From assembly GCF_002285635.2 (NCBI RefSeq), contig NZ_CP023049.2:1116001-1180000 (forward strand): 64,000 bases of DNA. Direction: 5' to 3'. Shown here one piece after another: positions 26,233 through 35,844 of this stretch. The position numbers and the translations under genes are program-made. Position 1 is the stretch's first letter; each line of letters starts with the position of its first letter. Source of the stretch: Chryseobacterium piperi (GTDB lineage Bacteria; Bacteroidota; Bacteroidia; Flavobacteriales; Weeksellaceae). The notes under the pieces were generated by a model that did no database searches, had not been told where the DNA came from, and saw only the letters and a list, made by a program, of their open reading frames with translations.

Positions 26233-26655
26233 GCTTCGGGATATTATCATCATTTCATTCAATATTAGAGAGAATTGAAGAATAAGACAATCCCGATTAT
26301 CAGCTATATTTTATGAGAATAGTTTCTTTTCAATTGAACAGGTTCAAAAATGAGATATTTAACGTGAACTCGATCGTAATTCATTTGTAAATCAACTAAT
26401 TATACTCAATAAATTATGAAATGATTACAAAATTAAAACTTTGCGAACCCTGCTAAGTGAAACGCCTTTGCGAACTTAAAAATAATACAGTGTTAAAGGA
26501 AAAAAGAATCTTTGCGGGCCTTGCGTTTAAAAAAGCATATCGAGCTCACGTTATTTAGTAAAGAAGTAATTTTCCATACTAATTTGAAATTAATGATTAA
26601 ATAAAATAGTTCCCGAAATTTAAAAGAACCATTAAGTCAAAAAAATAGCTCTCTT
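26233..26655. repeat. Gene-free stretch with a dispersed repeat
   Basis: Contains GCTAAGTGAAACGCCTTTGCG at about 26453-26473, which occurs as its reverse complement near 41180-41200, followed by a TTTGCGGGCCTTGCG run. These are flavobacterial intergenic repeats of unknown role. No coding sequence is seen. Confidence 0.5.
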
Positions 26656-27135
26656 TTATTTTTCATTCTTCAACTGTAATGCACGCTGTAAAAAAGACTG
26701 ATTAGCCAGCTTTTCTTCTGCTTCATCAATGGCTTTGAGCAAATGATTCTCATTATCGGCAATTTCACCCAGTACTCTTGTAATAAGCTCCCATACCGGT
26801 TTCATTTTCTCTATCAGCTCAATGCCTTTGGGAGCAAGCATAATTAAACGCTTCCGTTCATCCTGTTTGTCTTTCTTCGAAACAATCATTTTCTGCTTTT
26901 CAAGTTCTTTCAGTAAACTGATTGTCGAAGGATGGGTGTACCCTATTTCATTCGCAATTTCTACAACACTGAGTACTTCTCTATGATGTAAAGTAAAAAT
27001 AACGGGAAACCATTTGGGTTCAAAATCAATATCAAATGCTTTATAGATGAATGCTCCATCTTTCCGCAGCTGTTCGCTCAGTCTTTGTAATCTTGTTGAT
27101 ATAGCCAGAATACCTGATTCGTTGATAACATTCAT
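26656..27135 (-). CDS. MarR-family transcriptional regulator
   Basis: The protein has 159 residues. The winged helix is visible as LSVVEIANEIGYTHPSTISLLKELEKQKMIVSKKDKQDERKRLIMLAPKG (about 52-105), including the DERxR wing. It overlaps the upstream GNAT gene by four bases. The common promoter carries a perfect palindrome in its spacer, so it probably represses its own operon; the inducing ligand is unknown. Confidence 0.9.
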   Translation of the reverse strand: MNVINESGILAISTRLQRLSEQLRKDGAFIYKAFDIDFEPKWFPVIFTLHHREVLSVVEIANEIGYTHPSTISLLKELEKQKMIVSKKDKQDERKRLIMLAPKGIELIEKMKPVWELITRVLGEIADNENHLLKAIDEAEEKLANQSFLQRALQLKNEK

Positions 27136-27629
27136 GAGATCTCTTTTAGATTAAGCATATAAAAAACATTATCGGCACTCATCAGAGGGAACCTGGAAGG
27201 AAGCTTTTCCTTATCTATTTTTTGGAATTGATTCCGCTCATAAAAACGAATAGCGGCTCCTAATACTGAAATGGTCCCTAACATAATTTCATCAATACCA
27301 TTTTCTCTGCAATAAGAAATTAAAATCTCCAGTAAAATCTGCGCAATTTGAAACTCTTTTCCTCTGAATTCTTTTTTGACAAACATTTTCCGGATAGCAG
27401 CACTCCTCTCATCAAATTTAACTAATGCTATCGTTCCAACCAGTTCATTATCGATGAATGCTCCCCAGAAGTTTCCACCTCCTTCTATATAAAAACTTTC
27501 GATTTGTAACAGATCCGGCTGGTCTTCAATTGTAATAGGAATATTAAATTCTTTCTGCTGAATATTCAGAACCAAATCGATGACTTGTTCTGAGTATGAA
27601 TTGTCTAAAGGTTTAATCTCTAATTTCAT
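27132..27629 (-). CDS. GNAT-family N-acetyltransferase
   Basis: The protein has 165 residues. The acetyl-CoA binding motif A appears as AAIRKMFVKKEFRGKEFQIAQILLEILI, and IRFYERNQFQKI is the typical C-terminal part. The substrate cannot be told. It is the first gene of a two-gene operon with the MarR regulator, an arrangement often seen for small-molecule or stress-response acetyltransferases. Confidence 0.88.
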   Translation of the reverse strand: MKLEIKPLDNSYSEQVIDLVLNIQQKEFNIPITIEDQPDLLQIESFYIEGGGNFWGAFIDNELVGTIALVKFDERSAAIRKMFVKKEFRGKEFQIAQILLEILISYCRENGIDEIMLGTISVLGAAIRFYERNQFQKIDKEKLPSRFPLMSADNVFYMLNLKEIS

Positions 27630-27648
27630 GATCTTTTCATTTAATGTA

Positions 27649-27680
27649 CAAAACTACGTAGTTAACTACATATGTCCAAA
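27649..27680 (-). promoter_or_regulatory. GNAT-marR promoter with palindromic operator
   Basis: TTTG (27680-27677), 20-base spacer, TAGTTTTG (27656-27649) on the minus strand. The spacer contains the perfect palindrome GTAGTTAACTAC (27658-27669), a plausible MarR site. Confidence 0.65.
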
Positions 27681-27764
27681 TAAAATATTTCTTTTTTCAC
27701 TTTAATAGGAGTTTGAAACACTAAAAAATAAGATGGAGTTTATGCAAACACGGTTTTATTTATA

Positions 27765-27854
27765 GCCACGAATGCACGAATAAAATGCTTATCATCATAT
27801 CTTAAGGAAGCGTAATTAATAATTATTAAAGAAAAAAATTCGTGCATTCGTGGC
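27765..27854. repeat. Inverted-repeat element with GTGCATTCGTGGC arms
   Basis: GCCACGAATGCACGAAT (27765-27781) and its exact complement ATTCGTGCATTCGTGGC (27838-27854) enclose 56 bases. The same core occurs singly near 21184 and half of it near 27874. It looks like a REP/MITE-like palindromic element. Confidence 0.65.
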
Positions 27855-27935
27855 AAAAAAAGAAATGCCCCAAATGCACGAATTTAAAATACTTAATAAG
27901 TGGTGATAGAAACGGAAACCTTAAAAAGTATTTGA

Positions 27936-28652
27936 TTATAATTCCTTACTTATTTTTCTGTCCCAGGTAAGCAGAATCACTAAAAAGATAACAAAACAAA
28001 CGAGTGTTACAATATTGGTTTTAATCAGCAAAGCATGTATGGTAGCCGGGACAATAAATGCTTTTGTTTTAGAAACTGAAAATGTGAGTATCAAAGAAAA
28101 GACTACACAGAAGATAATAAATACACCAAAACCACCATACTGTTCAAAATCCTTAAAGATCAACAAATGCCAAAATGCCCAGAAAAAGCCGGAGATTACA
28201 GATTTTATAATGAGATTTATTTTTCCTAGGCTTTCTACTAAGTACCCTCTCCATGTATATTCTTCCATCATATCATAAACCAATGTCACCAGACAGAAAA
28301 TAAGCGCCCAAAGATGTTCATTAAATCCATAGTCGTTTTCAATTCCATAAATGGTATAGCCTAAAAGTAATATCACCGGAAACAGAATACTTTTGAATGT
28401 ATTATTACCGAAAACAGAAAACTCCTGTTTTACTTTGCTATACTTATAAAATAGAAATGAAACAATCAGAATGGCAATTGCATGATTAAAGTTCCAGGAA
28501 AACTTCAGATCTGTAAATTGCTTTATAATTATATTTAAAATATTGGGAACCTTCCTCGAAAAATACGTCGCAACCATAATAACCCCATAGAACAATACAA
28601 TCTTTTTCCAGTTTATTTTCTTTATTTCATTCACTAAATTCATTTGCGACAT
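27936..28652 (-). CDS. CPBP-family intramembrane glutamic protease
   Basis: From MSQMNLVNE the protein has 238 residues (the open frame allows an ATG 18 codons earlier at 28706). It has about seven to eight membrane spans. The CPBP/Abi motifs are EEYTWRGYL (EExxxR) and FFWAFWHLLIF (FxxxH). Members process CAAX proteins or act in self-protection against bacteriocins. Monocistronic; role unknown. Confidence 0.85.
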   Translation of the reverse strand: MSQMNLVNEIKKINWKKIVLFYGVIMVATYFSRKVPNILNIIIKQFTDLKFSWNFNHAIAILIVSFLFYKYSKVKQEFSVFGNNTFKSILFPVILLLGYTIYGIENDYGFNEHLWALIFCLVTLVYDMMEEYTWRGYLVESLGKINLIIKSVISGFFWAFWHLLIFKDFEQYGGFGVFIIFCVVFSLILTFSVSKTKAFIVPATIHALLIKTNIVTLVCFVIFLVILLTWDRKISKEL

Positions 28653-28773
28653 ATTGGTTTTGCTATTATAAAGGTCTGGATTAAAATCTTGGGATTTTAG
28701 TCTCAAAAATTAATATTGAAAAATATGTAATTGCCTTAATACCTCCAAATAAATTTTATTTTATTTCAATAAA

Positions 28774-28800
28774 AAAACGCATGCTGTTCACATGCGTTTT
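28774..28800 (-). terminator. Terminator of the efflux operon
   Basis: AAAACGCATG-loop-CATGCGTTTT with T-runs on both sides, 25 bases after the outer-membrane factor stop codon. Confidence 0.8.
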
Positions 28801-28824
28801 CTAATATTATGTTGATATCTTTTC

Positions 28825-30240
28825 TTATTTCCAGCCTCCTCCGAGTGCCTGGTATAAGTCAACGCCAGCTTTCATTTTGTTGTATTCTGCATTGGAGATA
28901 TTCAATTCAGCATTTAATGAATTCACACTCGCATTCAATACTTCAAGATAGTTGGCCAGACCGTAGTTAACCAATTCCTGGGAAAAATCTACCGATTTTT
29001 TGTAGGCATCAAGCTCTTTCTTTTTCAAATCGATAAAAGAATCCTGAATAGAAAAAACCCTGATCGCATCCGAAACTTCTTTTCCGGCTGTAAGCACCGT
29101 TTTTCTGAAGTTTAAATAAGCCGTCTCCTGATTAGCAAGACTAACATCATAGTTCGTTTTAATCTGTCTTCTGTTTAAAATAGGTTGTGCTAAACCACCT
29201 ACCACAGTTGCAAACAATGAATTAACGCTAAATAAGTGATCAATATCTACAGACTGAACCCCACCACTTCCGGTTAATTTCAATGTAGGATAAAACTGTG
29301 CTTTAGCTGATCTTGTCAATTCAAAAGCGTTCATCAGACCATACTCAGCTTGCATAACGTCAGGACGATTGGCTAACAATTGAGCAGGATAACCAAGTTT
29401 TATATCCTTTGGAAGATGCTGGTCTTCTAATGTCGATCTTTCAATCGTATGCGAAGGCTCTCCCATCAATAAACTCATGGTATTTTCCAACGACTGGATT
29501 TGAGTATCAATGTCAATCAATAAAGATTTTGCATTGAAAACAAGGGCTTCACTTTGTTGAACTGCTACTTCCGTCACGGTTCCGGATTCTTTTAATGCTC
29601 TTGTAGTTTCCAGGTTCTTTTCACGGACATCAATAGTTTCCTGGATGATTTTCTTTTGTGAATCAAAAGTCAGCAACTGATAATAAGCTGAAGCTACGGA
29701 AGCCACAAGACTACTTTTTACAGCCTTGTGCGCTGCTACAGTTCCTAAATAAGTAGCCAGTTGTGCTTTTTCCTGTGCTTTTAGCTTACCCCAGATATCA
29801 GCTTCCCAACCGATACTCGCTGTAATATCAAATTGATTGATATACCGTCTTTGCCCAAAAATCTGACCAAACTGGGTGTTGATAGACTGAGTCTGGAACG
29901 TATAATTAGGTCCAATCGAGACCGTAGGTTCATAAGCCGCTTTACTTTGTTTCAAATAAGCTTCTGCAGATACAATACTTTGCAATGCAATTCTGATATC
30001 TAAATTGTTTTCTAAAGCTTTTGAAATATGTCCCTGCAGGATCGGATCTGTGAAAATATCTTTCCACGAGATATTGGCGATGTTTGCACTGTCAGAAGGA
30101 AGCATATCCGTACGAAAAAGCTTTTCGTCAACAACATTTTTCGGTCTTTCATATTCTTTTCTTGCCATACAAGATGAAATGGCAGCCAGTATGAAAACTG
30201 AAAAAGTTATTCCTTTTATGATGTTTAATAAACTTTTCAT
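28825..30240 (-). CDS. TolC/NodT-family outer-membrane efflux lipoprotein
   Basis: The protein has 471 residues with lipobox AISSC (Cys24). Two outer-membrane efflux (OEP) repeats are visible; NIANISWKDIFTDPILQGHI, DIRIALQSI, PDVMQAEYGLMNAFELTRSAKAQFYP and GKEVSDAIR fit the NodT/OprM subfamily. It forms the outer channel for the RND pump encoded upstream. It lies 98 bases after the pump gene; the gap contains a dispersed repeat but no promoter I can recognise. Confidence 0.93.
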   Translation of the reverse strand: MKSLLNIIKGITFSVFILAAISSCMARKEYERPKNVVDEKLFRTDMLPSDSANIANISWKDIFTDPILQGHISKALENNLDIRIALQSIVSAEAYLKQSKAAYEPTVSIGPNYTFQTQSINTQFGQIFGQRRYINQFDITASIGWEADIWGKLKAQEKAQLATYLGTVAAHKAVKSSLVASVASAYYQLLTFDSQKKIIQETIDVREKNLETTRALKESGTVTEVAVQQSEALVFNAKSLLIDIDTQIQSLENTMSLLMGEPSHTIERSTLEDQHLPKDIKLGYPAQLLANRPDVMQAEYGLMNAFELTRSAKAQFYPTLKLTGSGGVQSVDIDHLFSVNSLFATVVGGLAQPILNRRQIKTNYDVSLANQETAYLNFRKTVLTAGKEVSDAIRVFSIQDSFIDLKKKELDAYKKSVDFSQELVNYGLANYLEVLNASVNSLNAELNISNAEYNKMKAGVDLYQALGGGWK

Positions 30241-30246
30241 TTTAAA

Positions 30247-30330
30247 AAATTGGAAGTTAGAAATTAGAGGTTAGAAGCCAGATGCCAGGTTTTAGACCAA
30301 CAGCTAATGTCCAGCCTCTAACTTCTCTAA
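30247..30330. repeat. Repeat-bearing spacer inside the efflux operon
   Basis: GAAGTTAGAAATTAGAGGTT ... CCTCTAACTTCTCTAA form an imperfect inverted repeat. A related sequence is found at about 61714-61785 behind another gene, so this is a dispersed intergenic repeat. Confidence 0.45.
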
Positions 30331-30338
30331 TTTTATTT

Positions 30339-33300
30339 TTATTCAGCTAAATTGATGTCTTCTTTTTTAAGAGGTTTGATTTTCTCCTGCAGTGTTTCAA
30401 AAATCACATACAATACAGGGATTACAAAAAGTCCTAATATGGTTCCTATCAATAACCCTATAGCTGCTCCTGTTGCAATGGATCTGTTACCTACTGCTCC
30501 AATTCCGCTTGCTAAAACCAATGGCAATAATCCGAAGATGAAAGCAAATGAGGTCATCAGGATCGGTCTTAACCTTGCTTTTGCAGCATTGATCGCCGAC
30601 ATGACAATAGTTTCCCCATGATGCCTTCTCTGGACGGCAAATTCTACAATCAGAATGGCATTTTTTGCCAAAAGGCCGACGAGCATGATCAGGGCAATCT
30701 GGAAATAAATATTATTTTCCAATCCCATAATCTTTTGTCCGAAGTAGGCTCCCATCACCCCTAAAGGAAGTGAGATGACAACAATTAAAGGAAGAATATA
30801 ACTTTCATACTGAGCAGAAAGGATGAAGTAGACAAAGATCAAACTCAATCCGAAGATCAAGACCGTTTGAGATCCTGAATTCAATTCCTCTCGTGTTAAT
30901 CCGGTAAACTCAACATCATAATTCTGATTTAGCGTTTCCTCTGCTACCTGCTGTACCGCAGTAATCGCATCTCCGGAACTGTATCCTTCAGAATTTCCTC
31001 CTGTAATTTTCACTGATGTAAATAGGTTATAACGGCTTACCGATTGTGGTCCGTATGCCTTTTCAAGGCTTACAAATTGTGAAATAGGTGACATCACTCC
31101 CGAACCGGTCTTCACATAAAGCTCGTTCAGATTATCAATACTTTTTCTGGCATCCGGCAGAGCCTGAACCATTACTCTGAACTGCTTCCCGTATTTCGTA
31201 AAGTCAGCGGTATAAATTCCTCCAATATAACCTTGCATAGTGCTCAGGATATCACTTACTGAAACTCCAAGCTGCTTAGCCAATGGAACATTAATACTCA
31301 TTTGGTATTGAGGATACTTCGTATTGAATGAAGTTTGAGCAAATTGAATTTCAGGTCTCTGCATCAATTTACCGATGAACTCATTGGTTTTATCATCCAA
31401 AGCAGCATACTCTCCTCCCGATTTATCCAATAGAACCATCTCAAATCCGGCACTGTTACCAAAACCAGGTACACTTGGCGGCTGGAAGAACACAATCTTG
31501 GCATCCGGTACTTTTCCGGAAATACCGAATAATTGCTTGGTAATATCTTCAGAGGTTAAATTATCTTTTTTCCGTTCATCAAAAGGTTTTAATTTGATAA
31601 AGGCAAGACCGTTATTACTTCCGTTTCCTGATAAGAATCCTCTTCCGGTAGATATGGTTACATTTTGTACGCCCGGAATTTTCATAGCATTAGCCTGAAG
31701 GGTTTTCAAAGCATTATATGTTCTTTCCATAGAAGCTCCAGGAGGAAGCTGTACATCGGTAAAGATAATACCACGGTCTTCAGTCGGTACAAAACCTTTT
31801 TTCATTGTGCTGCTCGCCCAGAATAAAATTCCTCCGGTAATCACAAAAATGATCAAAGTAACCCATTTATGTCTTAATAAGAAAACGAATCCTCTTCCAT
31901 AACGTTCCGTTGTTGTTCTGAAAGCAATATTAAACTTATAGAAAAACTTCTGAAGAAAGTTCAGGTTCTTATATTCTTTATGATGTTCAGAATGAGGTTT
32001 AAGGAATAGTGAACATAAAACCGGACTTAACGTTAATGCATTCACCGCCGAGATAATGATCGCTACAATAAGCGTGATCCCAAACTGCTGGTAAAATACA
32101 CCGGTTGGCCCTGTAATAAATGTCACCGGAATAAATACCGACGCCATTACCAAAGTAATTGAAATAATTGCTCCCGTAATCTCATCCATTGCCTCTACCG
32201 TTGCTTTTTTAGCATCGGAAATACCATGCTCCATCTTGGCATGAACAGCCTCGACGACGACAATCGCATCATCCACCACAATACCAATAGCCAGTACTAA
32301 TGCAAATAACGTTAAAAGGTTGAGTGAGTACCCAAACAGATTCAGGAAGAAAAACGCCCCTACAATAGATACCGGAACTGCAATAGCCGGAATCAAAGTA
32401 GATCTGAAATCCTGTAAGAAAATATATACTACAATAAATACGAGAATAAAAGCTTCGATCAAAGTACTAACTACTTTTTCAATAGAAGCTTCAAGGAATT
32501 CATTCGTATCAAAGTTAAATGTATACTTCACTCCCTGAGGGAAGCTTCCTTCTGCCGATTTCAGATAAGTTTTAATATTTTTAATAATCTCCTGAGCATT
32601 GGAACCCGGTGTCTGGAAGATCCCCATACTGATGGAAGGATTGTTTCCGTTCTCCCCGATTCCTGTGTATGACTGACCAGCCAGTTCTACTTTAGCTACA
32701 TCTTTCAACATTAAATTCTGTCCGTCAGAAAGAGACTTAATGATGATATTGTCATACTGAGATTTATCGTTGAATTTTCCTACATATTTAATAATATATT
32801 CAAAAGAACTACCACTATTCTGTCCGATAGATCCTGCCGCAGCTTCTCTACTCTGTTCATTAATAGCATTGGTAACATCGTTAGGAGTAACCCCGTAAGA
32901 CGCCATTTTAGCCGGATCCAGCCAGATTCTCATCGAATAGTTTTTACCCCCGAAAACGTTAGCATCCCCAACACCATTAATCCTTTTAAGATTAGGAATA
33001 ATGTTGATGTTCAGGAAGTTTTGAAGATAAACATCATCAAGGTCCTTATTTTCAGAATAAAAAGACATGTACATCAAGGCACTTGTCTGCTGTTTCTGAG
33101 TAACAACCCCCGAACGGGTTACTTCACTGGGAAGTAACGGTGTAGCTCTTGTCACACGGTTCTGTACGTTCACCGCAGCAATATCCGGATCAATACCTTG
33201 TTTAAAAAATACCTGAATATTGGCAGAACCATCATTTCCGGTTGTAGAAGTAATATAATCCATTCCTTCCACCCCATTGATCTGCTCTTCCAATGGAACT

Positions 33301-33485
33301 ACTACACTTTTCATCACCGTCTCAGCATTTGCTCCGGTATAATTGGCCGTCACACTTACCGTAGGTGGGGCAATATCCGGATACTGGGTAACAGGTAATG
33401 AAATAAGTCCTAAAACACCGAGAATAACTATTAATATAGATATTACGGTAGATAAAACCGGTCTGTTAATAAAATTCTTTATCAT
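30339..33485 (-). CDS. RND multidrug efflux permease (HAE1/AcrB family)
   Basis: The protein has 1048 residues, the usual AcrB length. It begins MIKNFINRPVLSTVISILIVILG and has twelve expected membrane spans, two large periplasmic loops and the proton-relay aspartate pair in ALVLAIGIVVDDAIVVVEAV. It exports drugs or other amphiphiles from periplasm or inner membrane by proton antiport. The start codon overlaps the adaptor stop (TAATG). It operates with the adaptor and the NodT channel of the same operon. Confidence 0.96.
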   Translation of the reverse strand: MIKNFINRPVLSTVISILIVILGVLGLISLPVTQYPDIAPPTVSVTANYTGANAETVMKSVVVPLEEQINGVEGMDYITSTTGNDGSANIQVFFKQGIDPDIAAVNVQNRVTRATPLLPSEVTRSGVVTQKQQTSALMYMSFYSENKDLDDVYLQNFLNINIIPNLKRINGVGDANVFGGKNYSMRIWLDPAKMASYGVTPNDVTNAINEQSREAAAGSIGQNSGSSFEYIIKYVGKFNDKSQYDNIIIKSLSDGQNLMLKDVAKVELAGQSYTGIGENGNNPSISMGIFQTPGSNAQEIIKNIKTYLKSAEGSFPQGVKYTFNFDTNEFLEASIEKVVSTLIEAFILVFIVVYIFLQDFRSTLIPAIAVPVSIVGAFFFLNLFGYSLNLLTLFALVLAIGIVVDDAIVVVEAVHAKMEHGISDAKKATVEAMDEITGAIISITLVMASVFIPVTFITGPTGVFYQQFGITLIVAIIISAVNALTLSPVLCSLFLKPHSEHHKEYKNLNFLQKFFYKFNIAFRTTTERYGRGFVFLLRHKWVTLIIFVITGGILFWASSTMKKGFVPTEDRGIIFTDVQLPPGASMERTYNALKTLQANAMKIPGVQNVTISTGRGFLSGNGSNNGLAFIKLKPFDERKKDNLTSEDITKQLFGISGKVPDAKIVFFQPPSVPGFGNSAGFEMVLLDKSGGEYAALDDKTNEFIGKLMQRPEIQFAQTSFNTKYPQYQMSINVPLAKQLGVSVSDILSTMQGYIGGIYTADFTKYGKQFRVMVQALPDARKSIDNLNELYVKTGSGVMSPISQFVSLEKAYGPQSVSRYNLFTSVKITGGNSEGYSSGDAITAVQQVAEETLNQNYDVEFTGLTREELNSGSQTVLIFGLSLIFVYFILSAQYESYILPLIVVISLPLGVMGAYFGQKIMGLENNIYFQIALIMLVGLLAKNAILIVEFAVQRRHHGETIVMSAINAAKARLRPILMTSFAFIFGLLPLVLASGIGAVGNRSIATGAAIGLLIGTILGLFVIPVLYVIFETLQEKIKPLKKEDINLAE

Positions 33486-34669
33486 TAGAATTGCGGTTTT
33501 ATAGATTGAACGAGACTATCCATCTTTATAGGTTTAGGTTTCACAGGAGTTCCTGATTTTAACCCTCCGATTCCTGCTGCAACAATGGTCTCACCTTTAG
33601 TTACCCCTGATTTTAACAGAGCCATATTATCAATTCTTTCAATCACCTTCACTACAACATTTTTCGCAGTATCTTTTTCTACTTTATATACGTAAACAAT
33701 TCCCTGCTGTTCGTAAGTGGCACTTTCAGGAACTACCAAAACATTATCATAAGCTTTTGGCAATCTGATCGTACCGCTATTTCCGTTACTTAATAATTTG
33801 TGGGCATTTGAGAAGGCTACTCTGAACTGAATCGTTCCTGTTGTCGGGTCTATCTGTCCGGTAATCGCTTCTACTCTTCCTTTCTCAGGATATAAACTCC
33901 CGTTAGCCAGCTGTAGCTCAACCATTGGAAGATTCTTAATCTTTTCCGGCATGGTTGCTCCTTCCGATTTTTCAAGGAAATCAAAATATTCTTTTTCATT
34001 CATTGAAAAATAAGCGAAAACTGATGATGTATCGGAAATAGTTGTTAATGGTACCTGATCTGTTGGTCCCACTAAACTTCCGACCTTTAAAGGAAGTTTT
34101 CCGATAACTCCGGAAATCGGAGCACGAATAATAGAATACTCAATATTGGCTTCAACACCTTTATAATTAGCTGTTGCTTGTCTTTTAGCAGCGATTGCCT
34201 GCTGCAACTGTGCCTGTGCCTGAGCCAGATTAGCATGTGCAGTCTGAAGCTGAATATTACTGATGATATTTTTTGCGACCAAAGGCTTTAACTTGTTCAC
34301 TTCTACCTGTGCAGCATTTACTGCAGCCTGTGCAGCAGCAATAGTAGATTCAGCGGCGCCAATTCCGGCTTTTGCCGCAGCAGCATTTTCAGTAAGTATA
34401 TTAGTCTCCAAACGGAACAACGGTTGTCCTTTGGTAACGTATTGCCCTTCATCCACTAAAAGCTGGGTAATATATCCCTGAATTTTTGCTCGTACATCAT
34501 TATTCACACGACCTTGTATGCTGGCAGGAAATGTTTGGTATCCTACAATATTTTTCTCTTCTACCTTGATTACAGGATAAGGTTTTGCACCATCCTGTTT
34601 CGGAGCATCTTTCTTGCAGGCTGTCAGTGACAGAGCTGCTACAGAAAGTATGATTAGTTTATTTGTCAT
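33485..34669 (-). CDS. RND efflux periplasmic adaptor (membrane fusion lipoprotein)
   Basis: The protein has 394 residues with lipobox SLTAC (Cys18). The lipoyl halves (RAKIQGYITQLLVDEGQYVTKGQPLF; IIRAPISGVIGKLPLKVG) flank an alanine/glutamine-rich coiled-coil hairpin (about 95-165), then beta-barrel and membrane-proximal domains. It bridges pump and channel. It starts one base after the regulator gene ends. Confidence 0.95.
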   Translation of the reverse strand: MTNKLIILSVAALSLTACKKDAPKQDGAKPYPVIKVEEKNIVGYQTFPASIQGRVNNDVRAKIQGYITQLLVDEGQYVTKGQPLFRLETNILTENAAAAKAGIGAAESTIAAAQAAVNAAQVEVNKLKPLVAKNIISNIQLQTAHANLAQAQAQLQQAIAAKRQATANYKGVEANIEYSIIRAPISGVIGKLPLKVGSLVGPTDQVPLTTISDTSSVFAYFSMNEKEYFDFLEKSEGATMPEKIKNLPMVELQLANGSLYPEKGRVEAITGQIDPTTGTIQFRVAFSNAHKLLSNGNSGTIRLPKAYDNVLVVPESATYEQQGIVYVYKVEKDTAKNVVVKVIERIDNMALLKSGVTKGETIVAAGIGGLKSGTPVKPKPIKMDSLVQSIKPQF

Positions 34670-34670
34670 T

Positions 34671-35126
34671 TTATAGTTTATTAAGAGATTCCTGAATATT
34701 TGAAATATTTTTGTTTAATAGCGCCTTATAAATCTTAATTTTCTCGTTGTAGTCTTCATCTTGTACCTTTCTAAAATTGTTTAAATCGTCTAGGAGTTTT
34801 AATTCATCTTGCATTTTCTGAACTATCTGTTCAAATCGTATCTTCATAAATTCGTCATTGATAAAGAAATACCGCTTTCGTTCATCCATTTTGTTATGAT
34901 CAATGATCAGTTGGGAATTTAATAACAATGAAATGCTGGTGGAAACAGAACTTTTACTGGCTGAAAGTACTTCGACAAATTCATCAAAGGTAATCCCCTC
35001 TTTTTCGAAATCGAAAAGAAGATAGGCATAGATCTTTGAAGCTAGTGGAGGTAAGTTCAAGATGGTCCCGTAAAATCTTACCGCATCTTGGAAAATTTTT
35101 TCATCAATCTCAATACTTTGATGCAT
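34671..35126 (-). CDS. GbsR/MarR-type transcriptional regulator of the efflux operon
   Basis: From MHQSIEIDEKIFQ the protein has 151 residues (an ATG six codons earlier is also in frame). The winged helix reads ITFDEFVEVLSASKSSVSTSISLLLNSQLIIDHNKMDERKRYF, with the GbsR-like N-terminal helix YGTILNLPPLASKIYAYLL; the C-terminus is a coiled coil. It is the first gene of the efflux operon, and its promoter spacer holds the palindrome TTAGTTCAGAACTAA, so autorepression with drug-relieved binding is likely. Confidence 0.88.
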   Translation of the reverse strand: MHQSIEIDEKIFQDAVRFYGTILNLPPLASKIYAYLLFDFEKEGITFDEFVEVLSASKSSVSTSISLLLNSQLIIDHNKMDERKRYFFINDEFMKIRFEQIVQKMQDELKLLDDLNNFRKVQDEDYNEKIKIYKALLNKNISNIQESLNKL

Positions 35127-35141
35127 AATTTTAATTTGAAG

Positions 35142-35168
35142 CAAAAGTAGAAATTAGTTCAGAACTAA
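35142..35168 (-). promoter_or_regulatory. Efflux operon promoter with operator
   Basis: -7 box TACTTTTG (35149-35142) on the minus strand. The perfect palindrome TTAGTTC-A-GAACTAA (35154-35168) lies directly upstream, within the spacer; the -33 is weak (TTCG at N20). Confidence 0.65.
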
Positions 35169-35242
35169 ACGAACGAAAACCAATAGAGTTTATAAATATA
35201 TGGCGTTTTAAAAATTCAATGAAAACTGATTTAACTTTTTAC

Positions 35243-35755
35243 TCAAATTATAATCTTCTCAAATGCTTTTCTTACACCGCCTGCTAAAACAACTTCACCA
35301 CAATAAGAATATCCTTGTTTTTCAAGAATTTTTAACATCGCAATATTATCGTAGTTAGTGTCCACTTTTATACTTTGAACACCATTGGTTTTTGTAAAAT
35401 CTTCAATATGATCAAACAGTTTTTTCACCAACCCCTGTCCTGCAAATTTTTCAAATACGGCCACTCTATGGATCACCAGGAATTCCCCATCACTAAGCCA
35501 TTCCCCTTCAATAGTACTATAAGCAGGCTCATCATTAAATATTAAAGCGGCATAGATGGCAACTTCACCATCTACCGTAAGCACATAACCAAAACCTTTC
35601 GCAATATCGCTTTCTACTGTATCTTGATTAGGGTATCCGTCCTGCCATTGACTGCTCCCATCTTTTCTTCTTCTTTCAATGGCTTGTTGTAAGATTTCCC
35701 AGATGATATTCTTGTCTTCTATTTCTGCTTTCCTGAGTTTAATTTCCTGAGTCAT
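35243..35755 (-). CDS. GNAT-family N-acetyltransferase
   Basis: The protein has 170 residues. Motif A is FLVIHRVAVFEKFAGQGLVKKLFDHIEDF; NYDNIAMLKILEKQGYSYCGEV is the usual distal part. The pattern (VHRVAVxxxxxGQGLxKxL) is widespread in Bacteroidota proteins without assigned substrate. Single gene upstream of, and apart from, the efflux operon. Confidence 0.88.
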   Translation of the reverse strand: MTQEIKLRKAEIEDKNIIWEILQQAIERRRKDGSSQWQDGYPNQDTVESDIAKGFGYVLTVDGEVAIYAALIFNDEPAYSTIEGEWLSDGEFLVIHRVAVFEKFAGQGLVKKLFDHIEDFTKTNGVQSIKVDTNYDNIAMLKILEKQGYSYCGEVVLAGGVRKAFEKIII

Positions 35756-35844
35756 AGTATTGAATTATTGAAAAAATTAAAAGATTGAAAATTATGAATA
35801 TTTTCAATCTTTATGGTTTATTTTATATTAAAAATAAATTAAAA

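Noticed and set aside
30247-30330. Terminator or separate promoter between the RND pump and the outer-membrane factor
   Set aside because: The inverted repeat is imperfect, lacks a T-run and recurs elsewhere as a dispersed repeat; no TAnnTTTG box was found.
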